Part shown: piece after piece, positions 7,027 through 13,865 of the stretch
Numbering within the stretch: position 1 is the stretch's first letter
Layout of the letters: each line of letters begins with the position of its first letter
Assembly (NCBI GenBank): GCA_030668545.1
Contig: DAOUTT010000018.1
Span: forward strand, 1 to 14,481
Source: Anaerolineales bacterium
GTDB taxonomy: Bacteria > Chloroflexota > Anaerolineae > Anaerolineales > E44-bin32
Direction: 5' to 3'
DNA length: 14,481 nt
Made by a program: the position numbers and the translations under genes
The notes under the pieces: model-generated
Told to the model about the DNA's origin: nothing
What the model saw: only the letters and a program-made list of their open reading frames with translations
Databases searched by the model: none

Positions 7027-9870
7027 TCAGCGGGCGCGGGGATTCTCCAGGCGGATGGCGGAGATCTTGTATTCGGGTATCTTCGCGATCGGGTCCAGGG
7101 TGTGATCCTGGGTCAGGCGGTTAGCAGGTGCTTCGCGCCAGTGGAATGCCAGGAAAACTGTGCCGGGGGGAACCCCTTCTGAGATCTTCGTCTTCGTGCG
7201 GATCGTCCCTCGCCGGCTGTGGATGATCACAGCAAAGCCGTCTTTAAGGCCGATGGCCTCAGCGTCCTGGCGATTGATTTCGGCGTACCCCCTTGGTTCA
7301 CGCCAGTGGAGCGGCGCGCTGCGGCGGGTCATGGTTCCCGAGTGATAGTGATAAAGGACTCGTCCGGTGGAGAGGGTGAGGGGGTATTCCTCGTCCGTCA
7401 GTTCGGCAGGGTCTCTAGCTTCGACAGCGTGGAATTTGCCTTGCCCCCTCGCGAAAGTATCCAAATGAAGGATGGGCGTGCCTGGATGTGTTTCGCTCGG
7501 GCAGGGCCACTGTAATCCTGAGGGCTGAAGGCGGTCATAGCTCATGCCGCTATAGATCGGGGTCACGAGCGTCAGTTCATCGAAAATCGAAGATGCCGAA
7601 TCGTACTTCCATGCTTCAGGGCCCGGTTTGCGATCCAGCTTTTGGGTTACGCGAGCGGCAATGTCGGCGATGATGGACCAATCAGGCAGCGCCTCACCTG
7701 GCGGAGAAATGACCTTACGAATTCTCTGAACGCGTCGCTCTGTATTGGTGAAGGTGCCATCCTTCTCTAGCGATGATGCGGCGGGGAGCAGGACGTGGGC
7801 CAGGTAAGCCGTCTCGCTGGGGAAGATATCCTGCACGATAAGCAAGTCCAGCTTTCGAAAGGCTTCTTCGACGTGATTGCTGTTGGGATCCGACATCATC
7901 GGGTTCTCCCCCATGACGTATATGGCGTGAACTTCGCCAGCAAGCGCGGCATGAGTGGATTCCACGATGGTCAACCCCACATCGCAGGGGAGTTGTTCAA
8001 CTTCCCAGGTCTTAGCCGTCTCCTCGCGCAGCTTGTCATCGGTTACCTGCTGATAACCCGGTAACACGTTAACTAATCCGCCGACGTCACAGGCGCCCTG
8101 GACATTGGCTTGTCCTCGAAGTGGGTTGACGCCTGTGGATGGCTTTCCGATCTGGCCGCAGAGCATACTCAGGTTGGCCAGGGTGAGAACGTTGTCGGTG
8201 CCGTTGCTGCGTTGGGTGATGCCCATGGCGTAGAGAATAGTGCTATGGCCGTGGGCTTCCTCGTAGATGGACTCCCCATGTGCGCGTTCGCCCAGGGCGT
8301 ACCAGCGAGCTGCCTGAATAATTTTCTCCTCGGGAACACCGGATGCCAGAGCAGCCCTTTCTGGTGTGTAACCCTCGAGGATGGCAGCAAACGCATCATA
8401 ATCTTCGGTGCGTTCCGCTATGAAGGTTTCATCCATCCAGCCTTCGCGAATGATCACGTGCATCATCGCCAGGAAAACGTAGATATCGGTGCCGGGGTGG
8501 GGCTGGAGGAAGAGGGTGGCGTGATCGACGAGGGGGATGCGTCGGGGGTCGATGATGATAAGGTGAGCGCCTTTCTTCACCGCACGCACGACCTCATAGC
8601 TGATAACAGGATGCGCTTCCGCCGTGTTGGATCCGGTGATGAAGATGCAATCTGCGTCGCGGATCTCGCGGACGGAATTGGTCATTGCTCCCCTACCGAA
8701 GGCCTTCACGAGGCCTGCAACGGTGCTGCTGTGTCAAAGCCTAGCACAGTGATCAATGTTATTGGTGCCGATCACTGCTCTCATGAATTTCTGGAAGAGG
8801 TAGTTGTCCTCATTGGTGCAGCGGGCGGAAGCCAGGCCCATGATTGAATCGGGGCCGTGGCTTTCAGTAATATCGCTCAGCCGGGAAGAGACGAACTCGA
8901 GCGCTGTGTCCCAATCGACGGGGACGAAATACTGCTCAACATTGGGCTTACGAATATCCAGCGGCGAGGTTTCCGGCAGCGCCCAGGGTTCTTCGGTCAG
9001 TCCGAGTTCATGTGCGACGTCTCGACGAAGCATGGGCTGCTTCAGGCGTTCCGGGCTGGTGGCAAAATCCCATCCATATCGGCCTTTTGTGCAAAGAAAG
9101 CTCCCGTTGGCCGCGCCATGCTCAGGAGCCTGGGCATAGATGATGGCGTCGTCCTTGGTGGCGTACTCGATCTGGCAGCCGACGCCGCAGTAGCCGCAGA
9201 CGGATAAAGTGCGATCTAAATCCCATTCCCGACCGCGCTGCAGTCTTGATACTGGCATCAACGCCGCCGTGGGGCAGACTTGTACACAGTTGCCGCAGAA
9301 GACGCAGGTAGAGTCGATCATCGGGCCGTCATACGGCGTGGCGATGTTGGTTTCGAAGCCCCGGTTGGCGAAATCGATCGCGTGGACACCTACGATTTCA
9401 TCACACACGCGCACGCAGCGTCCGCAGAGGATGCAATACTGATGATCGCGCAAGAAGAAAGGGTTGTCGTCTTGAAACAGAGTAGAGGAGACCGTCGGCT
9501 CATAGCTCGTATCTTTAAGACCGTACTCGTAGGCGTATTCCTGCAGTGTGCAGGATCCTGCCTTATCGCATACAACGCAATCGAGGGGGTGATCGGATAT
9601 GAAGAGGTCGAGCACCCCTCGCCGTAGTTCCTTGAGTTGATCTGATTGGGTTTGGATGACCATGCCTTCTGCTGCGGTGAGTCCGCAGCTCAGCACGGGC
9701 TGATCCTGGCCCTCTACTTCGACCAGGCAAAGGCGGCAGCCTCCGGAGATGCTGAGTTCGGGATGGTAGCACAGATGGGGTATATGAATGCCATTATCGA
9801 GGGCGGCCTTGAGTACGTTCGTATCTGGCGCCACCTGGATGGTCTTTGTGTCGATGCTCAAGGTGATCAT
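7027..9870 (-). CDS. fdhA: Selenocysteine-containing, NAD-linked formate dehydrogenase catalytic subunit with NuoG-like FeS N-terminus (FdhA/FdsA type); in-frame TGA = Sec379
   Basis: This is one 947-residue reading frame interrupted only by TGA at 8734-8736. FdhA interconverts formate and CO2 in the cytoplasm. Domains in order: [2Fe-2S] ferredoxin-like (1-80; Cys34, 45, 48, 62); His-Cys [4Fe-4S] (His94, Cys98, 101, 107); two [4Fe-4S] ferredoxin motifs (Cys146/149/152/156 and 189/192/195/199); the proximal [4Fe-4S] of the molybdopterin domain (Cys225/228/232/260); then the bis-MGD catalytic core and a C-terminal dinucleotide-binding domain (about 810-945). Sec379 is followed by His380 and the conserved SSTVAGL; the catalytic arginine is probably Arg585 in PLRGQANVQGACD. 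The start at 9868-9870 is chosen because AGGGAG (9877-9882) precedes it and residue 1 begins the ferredoxin fold; a longer frame to 10008 would overlap nuoF. It is the last gene of the nuoE-nuoF-fdhA operon, 44 nt after nuoF. A naive gene caller would give two ORFs, 8734-9870 and 7027-8709. Confidence 0.93.
8696..8723 (-). promoter_or_regulatory. Candidate bacterial SECIS element in fdhA
   Basis: Counted from the base after UGA in the mRNA, CCG (+11 to +13) pairs with CGG (+36 to +38), and AGGCCU (+18 to +23) pairs with AGGCCU (+29 to +34). The apical loop is CGUGA (+24 to +28). The distance from UGA and a G among the first two loop bases fit the general bacterial SECIS description. It would bind SelB to deliver Sec-tRNA. 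Pairing was found by eye, without a folding calculation. Confidence 0.7.
8734..8736 (-). other. In-frame TGA recoded as selenocysteine (residue 379 of FdhA)
   Basis: Read on the minus strand, the codons around it are Cys-Ala-Arg-Leu-TGA-His-Ser-Ser-Thr-Val-Ala-Gly-Leu. Formate dehydrogenases have Sec or Cys exactly at this place, as a ligand of Mo/W. The frame is the same before and after, and conservation continues without a break on both sides. Confidence 0.92.
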
Positions 9871-9876
9871 GTTGAA

Positions 9877-9882
9877 CTCCCT
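9877..9882 (-). promoter_or_regulatory. Ribosome binding site fixing the fdhA start
   Basis: AGGGAG on the minus strand lies 6 nt before the ATG at 9870. It supports this start over upstream in-frame codons that lie inside nuoF. Confidence 0.75.
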
Positions 9883-9914
9883 ATCAGCCAATGGATTGCC
9901 ATGCTCACTGTCGC

Positions 9915-11609
9915 TCAGGCGTTCGTTGGAATCAGCGCTTCGTATTCCTGGCGGAAGAAGCGCAGTGTGCTGAGTACCGGATTCGGTGCCGATTGGCCCA
10001 GACCGCAAAGGCTTGTCGATCTCACAAGTTTGCAGAGAGCATCAAGCTTGTCGAGGTCCTCGGGCTCGCCGCGCCCCTCGATGATCTTGTCCAGTAGCGT
10101 GCGTATTTGCACGGTACCGACCCGACAAGGGACGCATTTTCCACAGCTCTCATCTACGCAGAAATCCATAAAAAAGCGAGCGAACTCGGGCATGGACGTA
10201 GTGCTATCAATGATGACCAATCCCCCCGAACCCATGATCGAGCCCAGTTCCTGGAGGCTCTCGTAATCGACAGGCGTATCCATATGTGTATTCGGGATAC
10301 AACCGCCGCTTGGTCCGCCCGTCTGTGCGGCCTTGAACTCGGCGTCCCCGGGCACGTCGCCTCCGATCTCGAAGACGATCTCCTTCAGGGTGATGCCCAT
10401 GGGCACCTCGATCAGGCCAGTGTTGGTGAGCTGGCCCGCGAGTGCGAACACTTTCGTGCCTTTGCTTTTCTCAGTGCCAATCTGGGCGTACCAATCGGCG
10501 CCGTTCTTGATAATCGCGGGGACGCTCGCCAAGGTTTCGACGTTGTTGATTACCGTTGGTTTACCCCAAAGGCCCGACGTGGAAGGATAGGGAGGGCGCA
10601 TGCGAGGTACACCACGCTTTCCCTCGATGGAGTGGATCAGGGCCGTCTCTTCGCCGCAGACAAAGGCGCCGGCGCCGATGCGCACATCGGCATTGTAGGA
10701 GAAGTCCGTGCCCAGGACGGATTTACCCAGGATCCCGTGGCGTCGCGCGGCGCGAATGGCCCCGCGAATTCGATCCACAGCGATGGGGTATTCCGCACGA
10801 ATATAAAAATAACCATGGCTGGCACCAACAGCATAGGCGGCGATCATCATGCCTTCGAGAACTTGATGGGGGTTGTCCTCCATCACGGTGCGGTCCATAT
10901 AGGCGCCCGGGTCGCCCTCGTCGCCATTGACGACGACGTACTTGACGTCCGATTCTTCTCGACGAACGAAGCCCCACTTCAAGCCGGTAGGGAAACCCGC
11001 TCCGCCGCGTCCACGTAGGCCACTCTGCAGTATCTCATCGCATACCTGCTCGGGGCTCATCTCGGCGAGTACCTTATGCAGTGATTCATAGCCGCCATGC
11101 GCGAGGTAATCCTCGAGCTTCTCAGGGTCGACATAACCCACATCGCGGAGGACCACCTTGAATTGCTTGGTGAAGAAAGGCAGATCGGGAGAGAGGATGT
11201 GTTTCTTGAGCGATCTCTTTTTACGGGCTGTCTCGAGGCGGTCGCGTACCGTCTGAAGCTCCGGGGAGATCTCCTGCTGTTTCGCCTTCGCATGATCCCA
11301 GGACACAGTCTTGGCGACAAGCTCCTCCGCGCATTCAGAGTCAACGTCGGCGTAGTAGACCTCCTCGCCCGACTTCTCCTGGACGCGCACGAGGGGTCCA
11401 CGGCTGCAAAGCCCCATGCATCCCGTCTGCACCACTTCGACCTCGTCCCCGATCGGGGCGGCCTCCATCGAGTCGCGCAGGGTTTGGATCGTACGACCTG
11501 CACCGGCGGATAGACAAGCCGTGCTGATGCAGCAATGTATTCGTTTGTCAAATTGGGATTGACGCGCCTGCTCCTTCTCAGCTATTTGATCAAGCTTTTC
11601 GCGGCTCAT
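9915..11609 (-). CDS. nuoF: NuoF-like FMN/NAD(H)-binding subunit of the formate dehydrogenase, with N-terminal thioredoxin-like [2Fe-2S] domain
   Basis: This 564-residue subunit holds the NAD(H) site and FMN and links them to the FeS chain of FdhA. An N-terminal thioredoxin-like [2Fe-2S] domain has Cys27/Cys32 and Cys64/Cys68 in the CxxxxC...CxxxC pattern. A charged linker (about 105-140) follows. The 51-kDa flavoprotein core has the FMN/NADH-binding GLRGRGGAGFPTG (197-209) and NGDEGDPGAYMDR (228-240), the SLBB-like region near 385-430, and the C-terminal N3-type [4Fe-4S] site with Cys489, Cys492, Cys495 and Cys535. The protein ends soon after this cluster. It lacks the two-cluster ferredoxin extension found at the C-terminus of HydB subunits of electron-bifurcating hydrogenases, which favours simple NAD(P)-linked chemistry (inference). 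Its ATG overlaps the nuoE stop (ATGA, 4 nt), indicating translational coupling. It is an Fds/Hyd-type paralogue, not evidence for a whole complex I. Confidence 0.93.
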   Translation of the reverse strand: MSREKLDQIAEKEQARQSQFDKRIHCCISTACLSAGAGRTIQTLRDSMEAAPIGDEVEVVQTGCMGLCSRGPLVRVQEKSGEEVYYADVDSECAEELVAKTVSWDHAKAKQQEISPELQTVRDRLETARKKRSLKKHILSPDLPFFTKQFKVVLRDVGYVDPEKLEDYLAHGGYESLHKVLAEMSPEQVCDEILQSGLRGRGGAGFPTGLKWGFVRREESDVKYVVVNGDEGDPGAYMDRTVMEDNPHQVLEGMMIAAYAVGASHGYFYIRAEYPIAVDRIRGAIRAARRHGILGKSVLGTDFSYNADVRIGAGAFVCGEETALIHSIEGKRGVPRMRPPYPSTSGLWGKPTVINNVETLASVPAIIKNGADWYAQIGTEKSKGTKVFALAGQLTNTGLIEVPMGITLKEIVFEIGGDVPGDAEFKAAQTGGPSGGCIPNTHMDTPVDYESLQELGSIMGSGGLVIIDSTTSMPEFARFFMDFCVDESCGKCVPCRVGTVQIRTLLDKIIEGRGEPEDLDKLDALCKLVRSTSLCGLGQSAPNPVLSTLRFFRQEYEALIPTNA

Positions 11610-12160
11610 CCGGCCTCCTCTTGATCCTGTGCGATCCTCTCGTCCGCCAAGATTCGCCCCACTTTTCCAGCGATCGTCTCCGGTGTAGCTTTTCCTTGTA
11701 TCTCGCCGTTGATCACGGCAACGGGAGCGAGACCGCAGCAGCCCAAGCAGCGGGCCGTCGAGAGGCTAAACAAACCGTCTTCGGTGGTTTTACCCACGGG
11801 GATGTTAAGCACGGCGGACATCTCTTCGACGATTTCCGAGGAGCCTTTGACGTGGCAGGCTGTGCCTGTGCAAACAATGCAACTGTGCTTGCCTTGAGGT
11901 TCAAAGGTGAATAGATGGTAAAAGGTAGCGACGCCGTATACCTGACTTAAGGGCACGTGTAAATGGTTAGAAATGTAGAAGAGAAGCTCTTCCGACAGGT
12001 AGCCGAAAGTTTCCTGCGCGGAGTGCAGAACTTCGAGCAGTGCATCTTTCTCGTTATGGAAGCGCTTCATCGTCCGATCGAGGGCTACGTAGCGGTCATC
12101 ACCGCTTGGATGTTCCTGAGCCTTCTTCAGTTTGCCGTTTGAGGGTCCCGTGTCGCTCAT
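11606..12160 (-). CDS. nuoE: NuoE-like [2Fe-2S] subunit of the formate dehydrogenase
   Basis: This 184-residue protein belongs to the 24-kDa thioredoxin-like ferredoxin family. A helical N-terminal part (about 35-85, with LLEVLHSAQETFGYLS and VYGVATFYHLF) is followed by the cluster-binding domain. The ligands are Cys97 and Cys102 in CTGTAC and Cys138 and Cys142 in CLGCC. A Gly/Ala-rich segment, APVAVINGEIQGK, closes the fold. In Fds- and Hyd-type complexes this subunit sits beside the flavoprotein. It is the first gene of the operon; the ATG at 12158-12160 has AAGGA about 10 nt upstream, a slightly long spacing. The charged first 25 residues are not conserved in the family as I know it, so the start could lie a few codons downstream, though no better site is seen. 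Confidence 0.92.
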   Translation of the reverse strand: MSDTGPSNGKLKKAQEHPSGDDRYVALDRTMKRFHNEKDALLEVLHSAQETFGYLSEELLFYISNHLHVPLSQVYGVATFYHLFTFEPQGKHSCIVCTGTACHVKGSSEIVEEMSAVLNIPVGKTTEDGLFSLSTARCLGCCGLAPVAVINGEIQGKATPETIAGKVGRILADERIAQDQEEAG

Positions 12161-12275
12161 CTCTTTTTGGTCCTTTTAGATTGGGTCTTGGAAAGCGTCT
12201 GTTTGGGATTGAACCGGCCGCGCTAGCCAAGGTGCTGGAAGGTATGTTTGATTATGCGGGGTCAAGCACCCAGCA

Positions 12276-12315
12276 GGCGGGGCAAACCGCCATCATTATA
12301 AACCTGTGTCGACAC
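12276..12315 (-). promoter_or_regulatory. Candidate fdh operon promoter/operator
   Basis: On the minus strand a perfect TATAAT (12295-12300) lies about 135 nt before nuoE. Upstream of it, in the spacer, is a perfect 10-bp palindrome, GTGTCGACAC (12306-12315). No good -35 box is present at the right distance, so the promoter may need an activator. The predicted 5' end would fall at a GGCGG/CCGCC hairpin (12276-12291). Confidence 0.35.
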
Positions 12316-12534
12316 TGAATAGAAGTGAGAGAAGTCACTCTGAGAACTCCGTTGAATCACACGAATTGGAGAGGGGCTGGCGGCCAGTAGGTCTGAATCG
12401 GGGCGCGGTGCAGGCACACTTCTTGGGAGTTGAGACGGAGCGGCTTCGCGACTTTATTAGAGCTTGAGTTCCTAGCCCTTGATCATCGGGAGCATGTGCG
12501 CATCGGTGAGTCCAGTTCAGGGAAGAACCTCGCG

Positions 12535-12564
12535 TTGACACACCATTTCACGACATGGTATTAT
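12535..12564 (+). promoter_or_regulatory. Sigma-70-like promoter for the PIN-TRAM/cysS unit
   Basis: A perfect TTGACA (12535-12540) and TATTAT (12559-12564) are separated by 18 nt. This gives a leader of about 210 nt before the ATG at 12783. Confidence 0.6.
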
Positions 12565-12573
12565 TAAAAATGC

Positions 12574-12608
12574 GAGGGAGAACATTGTTGTTTCAATCTT
12601 GCTCCCTC
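12574..12608 (+). other. Hairpin at the 5' end of the predicted PIN-TRAM leader
   Basis: GAGGGAG (12574-12580) pairs perfectly with CTCCCTC (12602-12608), starting about 10 nt after the -10 box. It may protect the mRNA 5' end. Farther on, GGCACC (12723-12728 region) can pair with GGTGTC (12735-12740) ahead of a U-rich run, an attenuator-like arrangement that is weak. Confidence 0.35.
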
Positions 12609-12782
12609 TGCCCGGTTTAATCCTTATTATCTTATGCCCCGCAGTATTTTGGATCGATGGAGTTAGGTTTTGCGGGGGACATTAGAACTGATATATTTGG
12701 ATGTGGCTTCCCTTATGGGTGGGCACCGAAACCGGGTGTCGACCCTGTTTTTATTTAAGTTTTTTATAGAAGGGAATTAATC

Positions 12783-13859
12783 ATGAGTGTCAACTTTATT
12801 GCTCGAATCGTTGGAATGATCGCTTTATCAATTGGCGGCGTCTATCTTGGGACAACGCTGGGAAGGCTCGCTGGCGATCAACCTGTTCTTTGGGCTATTG
12901 TGTTTGGAATGGTTGGCGCGTTATTGGGGCTAGTTGTAACGCCGTTTCTGACCACACGTCCAATGAGCGCCATCCGCAGCAAGCTTTCAACAATTTCTTT
13001 AAAGACAATGGTAGCCGGATTGTTCGGGTTGATCATTGGCTTGGTTGTCGGGGCGCTGATTGCCTTCCCCCTTTCACTATTGCCCAAACCGTTTGGAGAG
13101 TTGCTGCCCTTCATTGCTGCCATTCTCATCGGCTATTTAAGCATAGCCATTTTTACAACGCGCCAGAATGAAATTTTCAATATGGTTGGGTCCCGTTTCG
13201 GGTCATTGAGCAAGGGAGATCAAGATCTTTCGGCGGATAACAATAGCGTATTGCTGGACACCAGCGTGATAATTGATGGGCGGATTGCTGATATCGCCCG
13301 CACAGGCTTTATTGCCGGCCAATTGCTGGTGCCATCGTTTGTCTTGAACGAACTTCAACACGTCGCAGATTCATCCGATGGATTGAGGAGACAGCGTGGT
13401 CGCCGGGGGTTGGATATCCTCAACCGGCTTAAAAAGGATCCGCTTATCTCAATGCGCATCACAGATTTAGATGTGGAAGGCGTGCGCGAGGTGGACGATA
13501 AGTTGGTGGTCCTCGCCAAACAACTTCGCTGCAAAGTCCTAACGAACGACTATAACCTGAACCGCGTCGCCGAATTGCAGGGTGTTGCTATATTGAATAT
13601 CAACGAGTTAGCAAACGCGGTTAAAGCGGTTTTTCTGCCAGGCGAGACGCTTGAAGTGGATGTCATCCAAAAAGGGAAAGAAGCCGGACAGGGCGTTGGC
13701 TACCTTGACGATGGAACAATGGTCGTCATCGAAGATGGCGAGATGCAAATTGGCAGTGTGATTCTGGTAAATGTCACTAAAGTGTTGCAAACAGCCGCAG
13801 GCAGAATGATTTTCGCCCGGCTTAAGGTGAATGACGGGAAAGCTCACGCTCAGGAGTAA
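12783..13859 (+). CDS. yacL: Membrane-anchored PIN-TRAM domain protein (YacL type), putative RNase
   Basis: The 358-residue protein has about four hydrophobic membrane segments in the first 125 residues (roughly 5-27, 33-56, 75-100, 105-125). A cytoplasmic PIN domain (about 155-280) keeps the acidic metal-binding set: Asp159 in LLDTSVIIDGR with Asp165, Glu190 in VLNELQHVAD, Asp238/Asp239 in VDDKLVV and Asp256 in LTNDYNL. A TRAM RNA-binding domain follows (about 287-348; GETLEVDVIQKGKEAGQGVG in 287-306). PIN domains of this type are Mg-dependent nucleases, so a membrane-tethered RNase is inferred; the substrate is not known. GAAGGGA lies about 8 nt before the ATG. cysS starts 6 nt after the stop, so the two are cotranscribed. 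In many bacteria yacL-like genes lie near ispD, ispF and cysS, which supports the assignment; here the isp genes are not between them. Confidence 0.9.
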   Translation: MSVNFIARIVGMIALSIGGVYLGTTLGRLAGDQPVLWAIVFGMVGALLGLVVTPFLTTRPMSAIRSKLSTISLKTMVAGLFGLIIGLVVGALIAFPLSLLPKPFGELLPFIAAILIGYLSIAIFTTRQNEIFNMVGSRFGSLSKGDQDLSADNNSVLLDTSVIIDGRIADIARTGFIAGQLLVPSFVLNELQHVADSSDGLRRQRGRRGLDILNRLKKDPLISMRITDLDVEGVREVDDKLVVLAKQLRCKVLTNDYNLNRVAELQGVAILNINELANAVKAVFLPGETLEVDVIQKGKEAGQGVGYLDDGTMVVIEDGEMQIGSVILVNVTKVLQTAAGRMIFARLKVNDGKAHAQE

Positions 13860-13865
13860 GGTTCG

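Larger units (their letters stand above)
12161..12782. other. Divergent intergenic region between nuoE and the PIN-TRAM gene
   Basis: These 622 bp contain no credible gene. They hold a candidate minus-strand promoter for the fdh operon (around 12295), a strong plus-strand promoter (12535-12564), a hairpin at the start of each predicted transcript, and an AT-rich tract with a U-rich run at 12748-12766 just before the PIN-TRAM ribosome site. No tRNA was found, including no selC. Confidence 0.6.

Noticed and set aside
8709..8736. fdhA as a pseudogene or two separate genes broken by a nonsense mutation
   Set aside because: The stop is TGA exactly at the catalytic Sec position, the frame is unchanged, conservation is unbroken on both sides, and a SECIS-like hairpin follows.
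8110..8847. 245-residue plus-strand open frame opposite fdhA
   Set aside because: It is a shadow of fdhA with no family resemblance and no ribosome site.
9871..10008. Upstream extension of fdhA by 46 residues
   Set aside because: It lies within the nuoF coding end, has no family-like sequence, and the ATG at 9870 has its own AGGGAG site.
10107..11018. 303-residue plus-strand open frame opposite nuoF
   Set aside because: It is antisense to strongly conserved NuoF motifs and has no recognisable domain; long antisense frames are common in GC-rich genes.
12200..12240. Possible tRNA (GGTTCAATCCC on the minus strand resembles a T-arm core, raising hope of selC)
   Set aside because: The flanking bases do not form the T-stem, and no acceptor, D or anticodon arm could be placed.
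12335..12541. 68-residue minus-strand frame in the nuoE/PIN-TRAM gap
   Set aside because: No ribosome site, no domain, odd composition, and it runs against the likely promoter region.
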